Part shown: positions 25,946-35,111 of the stretch, one piece after another
How positions within the stretch are numbered: the first letter of the stretch is position 1
Layout of the letters: every line of letters begins with the position of its first letter
NCBI GenBank assembly: GCA_965230265.1
Contig: OZ245999.1
Span: 2,728,001-2,792,000 of the forward strand
DNA: 64,000 bases
From: JAJFKX01 sp965230265
GTDB taxonomy: Bacteria > Pseudomonadota > Gammaproteobacteria > Xanthomonadales > Wenzhouxiangellaceae
Direction: 5' to 3'
Made by a program: the position numbers and the translations under genes
Notes under the pieces: generated by a model
The model's database searches: none
What the model was told of the DNA's origin: nothing
Seen by the model: the letters and a program-made list of their open reading frames with translations, nothing else

Positions 25946-26749
25946 TTAATCCGCGTTTTTGGCGATACCCGAGCCTTGATGCTGCACTCTTAGTAATCGC
26001 AAAAAATCATCGACATCCAATACCTGTGCGCGATAACCCGGGTCAATACCTGCCTGACTGATTAACTCACGTGAAATAATGCCTTTTAAATTATTGGCCA
26101 GTGTTTTACGCCGCTGGGCAAAACAGGCTTTGACCAGTTCGGAAAACTGTTGTTGTTCCTGCGGGGTCACTGGTATTGGCTGACGCGGTACCAGGCGAAC
26201 AATACTGGAAGTTACTTTGGGTGCCGGGTAGAACGCCTCTGGCGGTACATCGAATAAGATTTCAGCATCTGCATAAAAACGCGTCATCACTGATAACCGG
26301 CTATAGTCAGAACTGCCAGGCACTGCGGTAATGCGCTGTGCGACTTCTTTTTGCAACATCAAGTGAGCATCTTTCCAGGCATTAAGATGAGCAAAAAAAT
26401 GAAACAGCAAGGGCGTTGAGATGTTATAAGGCAAATTACCTATTAATCGATAAGATTGAAGCACCAGTTCGGATAAATTGACTTTCAATGCATCCGCTTC
26501 CAGCAACTGCAATGCGTCCGCTGCATATTGCTGACGCAAGTTGCTGGCCAGATCGCGGTCCAGCTCAATAGCAATCAGGTTTTTGCATCGGGTAAGTAGA
26601 TAGCGGGTCAATGCCCCCTGACCTGGGCCAATCTCAACCACTGTATCGTCAGCATCAATGTTTGCCGCGCTGATTATCCGCTGAATAATACGATCATCAC
26701 GCAAAAAGTTTTGCCCAAAGCGGCGGCGTGGGTGATGCTGACCTGTCAT
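25946..26749 (-). CDS. rsmA: 16S rRNA (adenine1518/1519-N6)-dimethyltransferase
   Basis: Dimethylates two adjacent adenines near the 3' end of 16S rRNA during 30S maturation. 267 residues with RRRFGQNFLRDDRIIQRII, SAM motif I VVEIGPGQGALTRYLL, IAIELDRDL, the catalytic NLPYNISTPLLFHF, and C-terminal VKACFAQRRKTLANNLKG. The start sits 6 bp after the pdxA stop, with an AGGA site that overlaps that stop, so translation is tightly coupled. Confidence 0.97.
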   Translation of the reverse strand: MTGQHHPRRRFGQNFLRDDRIIQRIISAANIDADDTVVEIGPGQGALTRYLLTRCKNLIAIELDRDLASNLRQQYAADALQLLEADALKVNLSELVLQSYRLIGNLPYNISTPLLFHFFAHLNAWKDAHLMLQKEVAQRITAVPGSSDYSRLSVMTRFYADAEILFDVPPEAFYPAPKVTSSIVRLVPRQPIPVTPQEQQQFSELVKACFAQRRKTLANNLKGIISRELISQAGIDPGYRAQVLDVDDFLRLLRVQHQGSGIAKNAD

Positions 26750-26755
26750 TAGGTC

Positions 26756-27781
26756 CTAACTGCCGTTGTTATTAGCGCTTTTGCACATGGCCAATGCCTG
26801 ATGACAGGCAAATACCAGACTATCGATACGTGCCCGCTGTTCAATAAGCGTTGTTGCAGACAACCCGGCTAAATCCAATGCTGTGCCATGATCAACCGAG
26901 GTGCGGATAATCGGCAACCCCAGAGTGATATTGGCAATCTGACCAAAACTGCGCGCTTTTAAAGGTGTTAAGCCCTGGTCGTGGTACATCGCCAGGACCA
27001 CATCAAAATCGGCCAATTGATCTGCAGAAAATGCGGTATCAGCCGGTACCGGGCCATCGATATGAATACCTGTGTTTTGCAACTCAACCAGCAGGGGTTC
27101 TATCAGGGTTTGTTCTTCGTGTCCTAGGTGTCCTTGCTCTCCAGCATGTGGGTTTAGCCCCAATACTCGAATTCTGGGTTGTTGCAGCCCAAAATACTGA
27201 CGCAGGCTGGCGTGGACAATTTCAATGCACTGCCTCAGACGCTGTTGGGTAATGGTTGTTGCAACCGCTCGTAGGGGAATATGCGTGGTGACCAGCGCAA
27301 CCCTTAAATCCGTACCGGCCAGCATCATCACCACCTGCTCAACCCCCAAACGGTGCGCCAGGTATTCGGTGTGTCCGGTAAAAGCAATACCTGCATCATT
27401 GATAACGCCTTTGTGTACTGGTGCCGTCACCAGCGCTGTATTGTTATGGCTGGCGCACCAGTCAGTGGCCACATCCAGGCAACTCAGCACATAACGAGCA
27501 TTGGCGGTATCCAGCTGTCCCAATGTTGGTTTTTTAACCAGTGGCACATGTTGCACAGGCAATACACCGGGTTGGTGCTTATCAACATGATTGCTTAAGG
27601 CATCACAAACCGTAACCGGAATGTTTAATTCGTTGGCAAGCTGTTGTAGCCATTCGACATCAGCAATAGCGGTCAAGTGTGCTGGCCATTTTTGGGTGGC
27701 GGCACGCAATACCAATTCCGGACCAACTCCGGCTGGCTCACCTGGGGTGAGCAATAAATGGGGTACGCCAGTCACCATCAA
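26756..27781 (-). CDS. pdxA: 4-hydroxythreonine-4-phosphate dehydrogenase
   Basis: Oxidises 4-phosphohydroxy-L-threonine in the DXP-dependent route to pyridoxal phosphate. 341 residues with TPGEPAGVGPELVL, TAPVHKGVINDAGIAFTGHTEYLA, VTTHIPLRAV, VLGLNPHAGEQGHLGHEE and MYHDQGLTPLKARSFGQIANITLGLPIIRTSVDHGTALDLAG. The metal-binding histidines (GHTE, NPHAGE, YHDQG) are all present. It lies 41 bp downstream of surA and immediately upstream of rsmA, as in the classic E. coli order. Confidence 0.97.
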   Translation of the reverse strand: MMVTGVPHLLLTPGEPAGVGPELVLRAATQKWPAHLTAIADVEWLQQLANELNIPVTVCDALSNHVDKHQPGVLPVQHVPLVKKPTLGQLDTANARYVLSCLDVATDWCASHNNTALVTAPVHKGVINDAGIAFTGHTEYLAHRLGVEQVVMMLAGTDLRVALVTTHIPLRAVATTITQQRLRQCIEIVHASLRQYFGLQQPRIRVLGLNPHAGEQGHLGHEEQTLIEPLLVELQNTGIHIDGPVPADTAFSADQLADFDVVLAMYHDQGLTPLKARSFGQIANITLGLPIIRTSVDHGTALDLAGLSATTLIEQRARIDSLVFACHQALAMCKSANNNGS

Positions 27782-27822
27782 AGGCCGGCTAAGCCATTGC
27801 TATGATTTCAGCAACAACGCAG

Positions 27823-29286
27823 CTATAAACGAATATCAACGTAGGATTCATCACGTAACTGACGCACGAAACGGTCGTATTCGGCTTCAGCTTTTTGGCT
27901 GTGTATAGCTTCCCGAGCCCGGTTGCGCAAAGCCAAATCAGTCACATCAGACTCACGCTTGTCTTCCAGCATCACCAAATGCCAGCCAGATTGGTCCTGA
28001 AATGGTTCGCTGATCTGACCGTTGCCCAGGCTATCAATAATCTGTTTAAAGCGGGGGCCATACTGATTGGGTTGAATCCAGCCCATATCGCCGCCCAGGT
28101 TAGACGTTAATTTATCGTCGGAATGATCGCGTGCCATATCGTCAAAGCTGGCACCGCTTTCCAGTTCGTTTTTCATTTCCATAATGTGTTCATGCGCTTC
28201 TTCCGGGCTGACCAGCTCACTGGTCGATACCATCAAATGGCGAACTTTGGCTTCTTCAACCATGACCACCGATTCATCGCGCACATCGTTCAGATACAGA
28301 ATATGGTAACCGGCTGGGCTGCGAATCGGCTGACTGAACTCACCAGGGCCAATGTTTTCGATAGCGCTGGCGAACACGGTCGGCATGGTGTTCAAATCAC
28401 GCCAGCCAATATTGCCGCCATCCAATGCATCCTGAGAGTCTGAATAGCTGATCGCTGCAGCAGTAAATTCCAGACCATTGTTCAGGCGGTCATAGACATC
28501 CCGAACTTCATCCTGAGCCGCCTGTACTTCCGATGGGGTAGCACCATCACCAACACCAATCAATATATGCGACAGATTGTACTGAGCCCCGCCAAAGCGA
28601 TCGGAAGCCAACAGAATTTCAATTTCGGTATCGGTAATCTCGGGCAGAGAATCTGCAACGCGGTCGCGCAAGCGCGAAATCAGTAACTCATCACGCAGTT
28701 CATCACGAAAGTCTGAGAAATCATAACCATCGGCTTCCAGGGTTTGCCGCAGATCCAAAATGGTGATGTTGTTTTGCTGAGCCACTGTACCCAAGGCCTG
28801 ATCAACATCACTGTCACTGACTCGAATACCAGTACCCAGCGCACGTTGTACCTGCAACTTATTTAACACCATCCGATCGAGAACCTGTTGACGCAATAAC
28901 TCTTCCGATGGCATGGCGCCGCCACGCGCCCGTACCTGCTCACGTACACCACGAATACTCTGTTCGAGCTCACTTTCCAGAATCACATCCTCTTCGGCCA
29001 CTGCAACGATGCGGTCAATACTGTTTGAAGAAACAGGCAATACCGCCCGTTCAGTATCGTCTCCTGATTCGGCAGGTTGTTCACCGGCCGCACGGGCAGC
29101 AATTTCCTGCAGCGATATCGGGTTGTTGTTAGCTGCCGGCGCACTGGGTGGTGCTGCAGGTGTGCCATTGTCACGAGCTTTAATAAAATCACTTTCCGGC
29201 ACACCACTGTCAGTCTGTGCCAACACTGCAGGCGCCCATGCGAGCAGAGCCAACATTGCAATTAAAACCGACAAATACTTCTTCAT
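27823..29286 (-). CDS. surA: Periplasmic chaperone/peptidyl-prolyl isomerase SurA
   Basis: Escorts unfolded outer-membrane proteins to the Bam machine. 487 residues, longer than the usual ~430. The signal peptide (LSVLIAMLALLAWAPAVLA) is followed by an extra ~60-residue Ala/Pro/Asn-rich linker before the normal SurA core begins at IDRIVAVAEEDVILESELEQ. Two parvulin domains are visible, one around YNLSHILIGV to AGYHILYLNDVR and one around VRHLMVSTSE to SGWHLVMLEDKRES. Upstream on the same strand is its main client gene, lptD, 122 bp away. Confidence 0.96.
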   Translation of the reverse strand: MKKYLSVLIAMLALLAWAPAVLAQTDSGVPESDFIKARDNGTPAAPPSAPAANNNPISLQEIAARAAGEQPAESGDDTERAVLPVSSNSIDRIVAVAEEDVILESELEQSIRGVREQVRARGGAMPSEELLRQQVLDRMVLNKLQVQRALGTGIRVSDSDVDQALGTVAQQNNITILDLRQTLEADGYDFSDFRDELRDELLISRLRDRVADSLPEITDTEIEILLASDRFGGAQYNLSHILIGVGDGATPSEVQAAQDEVRDVYDRLNNGLEFTAAAISYSDSQDALDGGNIGWRDLNTMPTVFASAIENIGPGEFSQPIRSPAGYHILYLNDVRDESVVMVEEAKVRHLMVSTSELVSPEEAHEHIMEMKNELESGASFDDMARDHSDDKLTSNLGGDMGWIQPNQYGPRFKQIIDSLGNGQISEPFQDQSGWHLVMLEDKRESDVTDLALRNRAREAIHSQKAEAEYDRFVRQLRDESYVDIRL

Positions 29287-29408
29287 TACTAAACTCCAAA
29301 AAATTTCTTGCCAATATCCATACGAATAAATATGCAGTTTGTATTCGCCTGCAACGATTAAACCCAGGATATCTTGCTAAGTGTATTGACTAGATTACAC
29401 CAATAAAC

Positions 29409-31694
29409 CTAAAAATTGCGTTGGTTAATCCCGAACAAGTCATAAGGCTGGCGCCCCAGGCTACCAAGGCCTTTCAGGTGTAATTCCACGAACACGCCAA
29501 TCTGATCGCTACCATCACGTGCATTGACAAATTGTCGACCGATGAGTTGCAGTGCCCAGCAACAACTCTCGTACTCAAAACCCAGAACCGACTCCAATGT
29601 GGTGTCTTCCAGAAATGAGTAATTCCAGCGCCCCAGTAAATTCCATGAGTCAGAGATAGGGTAACGCGCGCGAAAATCCACCTGATCAACTTGCTGATCG
29701 CGGAAACGATAGCCACCTTGTATTCGTAAACCGCTATCCCCTATGTAACTGACACCCAACAAGCCGACATCCACCTTGCTGTCTTCCGGGTCATACTGAA
29801 TGCCGGCAGTAATGGCCCAGTTGGAAAATGGGCGATAATTGACCTCAGCCAAAATCGCAGAACTGACAAAATCGGTTGCCGGCGCATTGGGTAGTTGCAC
29901 ATTTTGATCACGGAAAAACAACGTTTGCCCCAGCGTGACATCCAGATACTGGCGGCCACTGTTACCATCAATCAATCGTGAAGTGACCGCCCATGACAAT
30001 TGGTTCGCCTCTGATTGACGGTCAGCACCAGTGAAACGGTTGGTATTGAATAACTGGCTAATGCCAAAGGTCAACTCAGCAGTATCAAAATCAGGCAAAT
30101 CATCTTGCTGTTCAAATGGCACATAGGCGTAAAACAAACGTGGCTCAAGTGTAATTCGATCACCACTGTGCAGGTTTTTCTCAAAAATCAAACCACCATC
30201 AACACTAAAAATGGGTAGCGCCCTTGACGGGCTATCATCCACCAGCGGCACAATTGACTCATCCAGGTTGGATAGATTGTAGGCGGTATACCGGAACCCG
30301 GCGCGCGGTGCGATATACCAGCCAGGGCGTTGATAACGCCACTCAATTGCAGGGCTAACATCCAACCGGGCACCAACCGGGCCAACATCGCGCTCGAAAT
30401 AGACCGCCTCTGCGTCCAGCACAAAATCCAGATTGCCATACAGCGGCTGACGCCAGTCTGCAGTTAAACGCGGCAGCCGCGAATAAGGCTCACTGGTGTC
30501 AGGGATAGTGGTATCCAATTCCTGAAAATCATCAAATACCAGTGCAGCATTCCAACCGCGGCCACTGGCATAAAAACCAAAATCGCTGCGTAGGAATGAA
30601 ATGGTGGTTTCATTAATGTCACCCCCAAAATTCAAAAAGTAATCTTCATCACTGACCCGGTGCACATTCAGGCGCGACACAATCCCACGACCAAAGCGAT
30701 ATCTGGCCCGTGTCCGATAACGGTAACGATCACGACCGGCAAACTCATCATCACTGGGCAGATAGTCACCGTCCACTTCACCACTTGCCCGTCGGGTTAA
30801 AAACCGATACTCCGCCCCTACCGCCGGGCCCCGCCCGGAAATAAACCGGGGGACGATGGTCGCATCCATGTTGGGCGCAATATTCCAGTAATAAGGCCAG
30901 CCGAAAGCAACGCCATTATCGGATGTGGTGCTGAACGTCGGGTATAAAAACCCGCTTTTGCGGCGATCATCAATCGGAAAACTGATCCACGGCAGATACA
31001 ACAATGGTATGCCCTGGAAACGCAAGGTCGCATTGCGTGCCGTACCAACACCTGCTTCACGGTCCAGCTTGACCCGTGCTGCAGACAATTCCCAGGCAGG
31101 CTCATCACCAGGGCAAGTCGTAAAATCAAGACGGGTCAGACGGGCAATTCCATCCGACTCCAATAGCACCGTTTGCGCATTGCCATTGGCGGTGCTGCCA
31201 ACCACTTCAAACTCCACCTCATTAAAGTTGGCAGTACCGTCGCGAACAATATACGAAGCATTTTGCGCTCGCACTTCATAATCCTGATCGCTATAACGCA
31301 GCGCTTCTGGCAATAGCACTTCACCAATGCTGCGATCGTATAACAGACGCCCGGTTTCTACCTGCTGGTCAGCACGCTCCAGCAACACACTGCCCACAAA
31401 CTCAGATTGGCCAAAGCGCTCCAGATCGATTTGTTCGGCATTCACAAAAACCGGTTCACCCACCCTGTTTGGCGTCGGCCCTCGACGGGTCATACGCACA
31501 TCTTGAGTACATACCGACGCTACCGAAGCACTATCACCGTTGCTGCCCTGACTGATACCACTGAACTGTGCATGCACAGCAGCGCTCAACAGACACAAAA
31601 ACAGTGAACCAAACCGTATTGAATGACTAACGGACAACAGTAATTCCAGCAAATAACAACGAGCTATTGTAAGCACAGTTTCATATATCTGCAC
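29409..31694 (-). CDS. lptD: LPS-assembly protein LptD
   Basis: The outer-membrane barrel that, with LptE, inserts lipopolysaccharide into the outer leaflet. 761 residues. An N-terminal OstA/jellyroll domain (ERFGQSEFVGSVLLERADQQ) precedes the beta-barrel. The four cysteines that make the essential disulfides are present: one near the mature N-terminus (SVCTQD), one in TTCPGDEPAW, and the adjacent pair in YESCCWAL near the end. The LPSWISFPIDDRRKSG-like segment is also recognisable as LPWISFPIDDRRKSG. The ATG at 31694 lies inside the upstream gene and gives a long leader; a TTG at 31637 would give a normal 23-residue signal peptide ending AVHA. That start is unresolved. Confidence 0.96.
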   Translation of the reverse strand: MQIYETVLTIARCYLLELLLSVSHSIRFGSLFLCLLSAAVHAQFSGISQGSNGDSASVASVCTQDVRMTRRGPTPNRVGEPVFVNAEQIDLERFGQSEFVGSVLLERADQQVETGRLLYDRSIGEVLLPEALRYSDQDYEVRAQNASYIVRDGTANFNEVEFEVVGSTANGNAQTVLLESDGIARLTRLDFTTCPGDEPAWELSAARVKLDREAGVGTARNATLRFQGIPLLYLPWISFPIDDRRKSGFLYPTFSTTSDNGVAFGWPYYWNIAPNMDATIVPRFISGRGPAVGAEYRFLTRRASGEVDGDYLPSDDEFAGRDRYRYRTRARYRFGRGIVSRLNVHRVSDEDYFLNFGGDINETTISFLRSDFGFYASGRGWNAALVFDDFQELDTTIPDTSEPYSRLPRLTADWRQPLYGNLDFVLDAEAVYFERDVGPVGARLDVSPAIEWRYQRPGWYIAPRAGFRYTAYNLSNLDESIVPLVDDSPSRALPIFSVDGGLIFEKNLHSGDRITLEPRLFYAYVPFEQQDDLPDFDTAELTFGISQLFNTNRFTGADRQSEANQLSWAVTSRLIDGNSGRQYLDVTLGQTLFFRDQNVQLPNAPATDFVSSAILAEVNYRPFSNWAITAGIQYDPEDSKVDVGLLGVSYIGDSGLRIQGGYRFRDQQVDQVDFRARYPISDSWNLLGRWNYSFLEDTTLESVLGFEYESCCWALQLIGRQFVNARDGSDQIGVFVELHLKGLGSLGRQPYDLFGINQRNF

Positions 31695-32844
31695 ACACCT
31701 GTGTCAGCTCGGTATCGATGTCTGTCTCTGTAGCCAGCAACCAGGCATCGCGTCGATCTTTCGGCCACTCTCCTATTACGCTGGCTGCCTGGTAAAAAGC
31801 AGGTAAATCATGATTCACACAAGCCAGTAGTTTTTCAAACGCAGCCACACCTTGCTGGTAGGTCGAATGCAAGGCCAGATGCGCATTGTTCAAGGGCTGC
31901 GCAAACCACCGTTGTCGCGCCAACAAAGCCCGGTGCAACTCCGGGCTATCCTCTGCATCGCTTAGCTTTTGTAAATACCAGTGCCGCAAATCCATAAAGA
32001 CTTGTTGCTTGTCACGCAATACCTGTTCCACGTCTGATACATTTTGATAAATATGCTCCAACCTGATACGCGCACCTGCCAATAAGCCATTGACAGTATT
32101 GCGTGCCTGTTGCCAGGCCTGCCAGCGATTAGCCAGCGAGAAATCATGGGTTTCCAATAACCAGCGCCGAACACCCTCATTGGCCACTGTTTCTGCAAAA
32201 GCCTCGTTATAACCGGTGGCGCCTGCCACAAATAACTGCTGATGTGCCAACTCATGGAAAATCAGGCTGGCCAGTATGGGCTCGAGATAATCATCTGAAT
32301 AAACCAGCATGGTGTTCAATACCGGATCATCGAACCACCCCAGTGTTGAATAGGCCGTAGCCGGGCTGATCAACACATCCAGCTGTTCTGCATTTAACCG
32401 CTGCGCTTCAGCCACTGCTGCACTGCGCCGATACCAGCCCCGATAAGCCAAACACCCTGCCAACGGGTAACACCAGGTCTGTGCTCGCAGAGAATAGGCT
32501 GGCGTGGCAATCACATTCCAGACGACAGCGCTACGCTGTAAGTCTGCATAGCTGCGATAGCTATCGTTATCGGGTAACTGCAGCTCAGCGCTGGCATAAT
32601 CACGAATTCGCAGCACCAGTTCCAGCTTGCTGCGTAACGCCGGCGAAGTTGCCGGGTTGTCGATCAGCTGGTCAATGGGCTCACGTCGTGCAAGCAAATC
32701 AAAATGCCCTTCCACAGCCTGTAATGACCAGCGAAAACCGCTGCAACCAGGTATAACGGCTAACAACACAGTAGCTATCGTCACCACAATGACTAACAAT
32801 AGGGTACTTCTCTTAAAACGCTGGTAAATGGGCAGATGACGCAT
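31681..32844 (-). CDS. Predicted zinc aminopeptidase (PF10023 family)
   Basis: A membrane-anchored or lipoprotein metallopeptidase of 387 residues. The N-terminus has a strong hydrophobic segment (STLLLVIVVTIATVLLAVIPGC) ending in a lipobox-like IPGC. The zinc signature HELAHQ lies in the middle with downstream NEAFAETVANEG as the third-ligand region, and YSTLGWFDDPVLNTML is a family hallmark. I start at the ATG at 32844; a TTG 9 bp upstream gives a slightly longer form. The start codon shares the palindrome CATG with the start codon of the divergent methyltransferase gene. The stop overlaps the annotated lptD start by 14 bp. Confidence 0.9.
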   Translation of the reverse strand: MRHLPIYQRFKRSTLLLVIVVTIATVLLAVIPGCSGFRWSLQAVEGHFDLLARREPIDQLIDNPATSPALRSKLELVLRIRDYASAELQLPDNDSYRSYADLQRSAVVWNVIATPAYSLRAQTWCYPLAGCLAYRGWYRRSAAVAEAQRLNAEQLDVLISPATAYSTLGWFDDPVLNTMLVYSDDYLEPILASLIFHELAHQQLFVAGATGYNEAFAETVANEGVRRWLLETHDFSLANRWQAWQQARNTVNGLLAGARIRLEHIYQNVSDVEQVLRDKQQVFMDLRHWYLQKLSDAEDSPELHRALLARQRWFAQPLNNAHLALHSTYQQGVAAFEKLLACVNHDLPAFYQAASVIGEWPKDRRDAWLLATETDIDTELTQVCADI

Positions 32845-33586
32845 GAATGACAACTGGTTTTTTGATGAGCAACTCTGGCAGGATTTCTATGATTGTATGT
32901 TCTCTGCCGCTGATTTTCAGCGTGCAGAACAACAAATCGACGCATTGTTGGCTTATATCGGCTTTATCCCGGAGCAAATTCTGGACCTGGGTTGCGGGCC
33001 CGGCCGCCATGCGCTGCCTCTGGCAAAGCGGGGCTGCCAGGTGACTGCTTTGGATAGCAGTGCATTTTTGCTGGACAAATTACGACATCACGCCAAAACA
33101 GCAGCACTGAATATCGACATTCAGCAACAGGACATGCGTCAGTTTTCCAGACCACAGCAGTTTGATGCCATTACTTCCATGTGGACATCATTCGGTTATT
33201 TTGAAGATGAGCACGACAATCTGGCGCTGCTGGCGCAATGTTATGACAACTTGAATGAACACGGTGTACTGGTCATTGACACCGTCGGCAAGGAGTACCT
33301 GACCCGCAACCTGCAGCCCGTGCATGCCACCGATTATGACGACGGCCGTCTGCTGATAGAACGGCCATTACTGAATGACAACATGACCAGAGTCAATATT
33401 GAATGGTTATTAATCGATAAGCAGCAGGTTAAACGAACCGAGTTTAGTCACTCAGTTTATTCCGGTGTCGAATTAGCAGACCGTTTACACGATGCCGGGT
33501 TTGACGATGTGGTCTTATATGGCGATTGGCAAGCCGGTGATTATGATATTGAAGCGGAACGATTGATTGCCATTGCACGCAAATAA
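32843..33586 (+). CDS. Class I SAM-dependent methyltransferase
   Basis: 247 residues with the methyltransferase motif I ILDLGCGPGRHALPLA (~47-62), acidic motif VTALDSSAF, and motif post-I QQDMRQF. The pattern is of the small Methyltransf_25/11 type and the substrate is not recognisable. The second half lacks a typical additional domain. Its ATG overlaps the divergent aminopeptidase start by two bases, so its promoter must lie within that gene. It converges with the Y-family polymerase 75 bp downstream. Confidence 0.88.
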   Translation: MNDNWFFDEQLWQDFYDCMFSAADFQRAEQQIDALLAYIGFIPEQILDLGCGPGRHALPLAKRGCQVTALDSSAFLLDKLRHHAKTAALNIDIQQQDMRQFSRPQQFDAITSMWTSFGYFEDEHDNLALLAQCYDNLNEHGVLVIDTVGKEYLTRNLQPVHATDYDDGRLLIERPLLNDNMTRVNIEWLLIDKQQVKRTEFSHSVYSGVELADRLHDAGFDDVVLYGDWQAGDYDIEAERLIAIARK

Positions 33587-33660
33587 TCAAACGATACAAA
33601 TGGAACAGGAACGTTCACTATTCACACCTGACTGTATACCAGTCAATGTATGGATGAGCA

Positions 33661-34938
33661 TCAGCGATATTGCTGACTCTGCTCCGGCCGGTCGCTCTCC
33701 AGTTCCACATTTGGAATTTGGGTAAACGCAATCCGCATCGGTGCACCTTCCAGACCTTCCTTGGCACCACCAAAAAACACCGATTGGGCACCAAACCGCT
33801 TATTAATCTGATCGGCAATCACGCTTAAATTGCCTTCCGCCATTTCCGGATGATGGTTACGGCGAGAAAATAATTCACCACTTATTTCATCATCAGGAAT
33901 CAGATCGTGTAATTGCACCCCCACTGCCATGATGGTGTCACGCCTGGGTCGGCGTTGCCATAAGGCCCGCAATACACAAACCAGGTCACGGGTATCGTTC
34001 ACGGGGGCGAACTGACCATATTCGCTCCAGCCATAGCGGCGCTTGTTACCAGCACTCTGAATCAATCGCAGATTCAGGCTCATCCCACCAGTGTGATAAC
34101 CCATCTCTCGCATCCTGAAGGCTGCTTTTTGCAGCATCTTATGCACAATGGCCAGCGCCTTATCCGGACGGCGCATTTCCGGTGGCAATACATGCGAATG
34201 ACCGACGCTGCGCCGCTGTGTTTTCGGACGATGCACACTATGACCACGAAGCTCTGCATAAACACGCTCACCTTCAATACCTCCCCAAATGCCCCTAAGG
34301 ACTTCAGGACGTGCTGCATACAACTGGCGAATAGAAGCAATACCGGCGCGCTCTAGACGACGATCCATGCTACGCCCTATGCCGGTAATATCTTGTAGCC
34401 CGATGCTCTCAAATGCACCTGGCAAGTCATCGCCAGTCAATACCCGTACCCCATCAGGTTTATCCAGTTTGGATGCCATTTTGGCCAAAAAAAGATTGGG
34501 TGCAATACCAATAGAACAGGTCACTTCTAAGACCTTTCTAACCGCCCCTTTAATCTGTCTGGCAATACCTACCGCTACCGCTGGCTGTTGCCAATCACCC
34601 GTCAGGCTACAGGCCATTTCATCTATGGATATCACCTTGTCTACTGGTATACAGCTATCGATGGCTTTAACCATTTGCTGGTGGTAATGCACGTAACGTG
34701 CGGTATCAGATAAGGCCAGTTTGATACCCGGACAAATCTTTTTTGCCTCCCATACACTGGTGCCTGTTTTAATCCCCAACCGCTTGGCTTCGTAGCTGGT
34801 GGCGATACAACAGGTTCGTTCCGTCATCACTGGCACCACTGCCACCGGCTGCCCACGCAACGATGGGTTCAAGGCCTGCTCTACAGATGCAAACCAGGCA
34901 TCGAAATCAATGAATAATGAGTGCAGTGTTTGTGCCAT
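33661..34938 (-). CDS. Y-family DNA polymerase-like protein (DinB/ImuB-like clade often labelled ImpB/MucB/SamB)
   Basis: 425 residues from ATG 34938, which has a GGAAAG site; the longer frame starts with TTG. The polymerase core is recognisable: LFIDFDAWFASVEQ (first catalytic Asp), CCIATSYEAKRLGIKTG, VISIDEMACSL with the second catalytic Asp-Glu pair, TCSIGIAPNLFLAKMASKLDKPDG, and an HhH segment DITGIGRSMDRRLERAGI. The little-finger half differs from DinB (YGWSEYGQFAPVNDTRDL). This is a separate clade from DinB and UmuC whose biology is unclear. No imuA-dnaE2 cassette or LexA box is seen beside it, so damage induction is not supported. Confidence 0.88.
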   Translation of the reverse strand: MAQTLHSLFIDFDAWFASVEQALNPSLRGQPVAVVPVMTERTCCIATSYEAKRLGIKTGTSVWEAKKICPGIKLALSDTARYVHYHQQMVKAIDSCIPVDKVISIDEMACSLTGDWQQPAVAVGIARQIKGAVRKVLEVTCSIGIAPNLFLAKMASKLDKPDGVRVLTGDDLPGAFESIGLQDITGIGRSMDRRLERAGIASIRQLYAARPEVLRGIWGGIEGERVYAELRGHSVHRPKTQRRSVGHSHVLPPEMRRPDKALAIVHKMLQKAAFRMREMGYHTGGMSLNLRLIQSAGNKRRYGWSEYGQFAPVNDTRDLVCVLRALWQRRPRRDTIMAVGVQLHDLIPDDEISGELFSRRNHHPEMAEGNLSVIADQINKRFGAQSVFFGGAKEGLEGAPMRIAFTQIPNVELESDRPEQSQQYR

Positions 34939-35111
34939 CGTCTTTCCAGCCACCAATGGAAAGCATCCGACAAATTAATTGAGCATGCAAATTTGCGTTT
35001 GTTCTCTGCATGTACTCTGGGAATATCGACTTATCCGCTCGCCAAAAAATCAGCTCACATGACCCGAAATAGCCATTGTCTGATTAAATCACGCGTCTAA
35101 CGGTTCTACTG

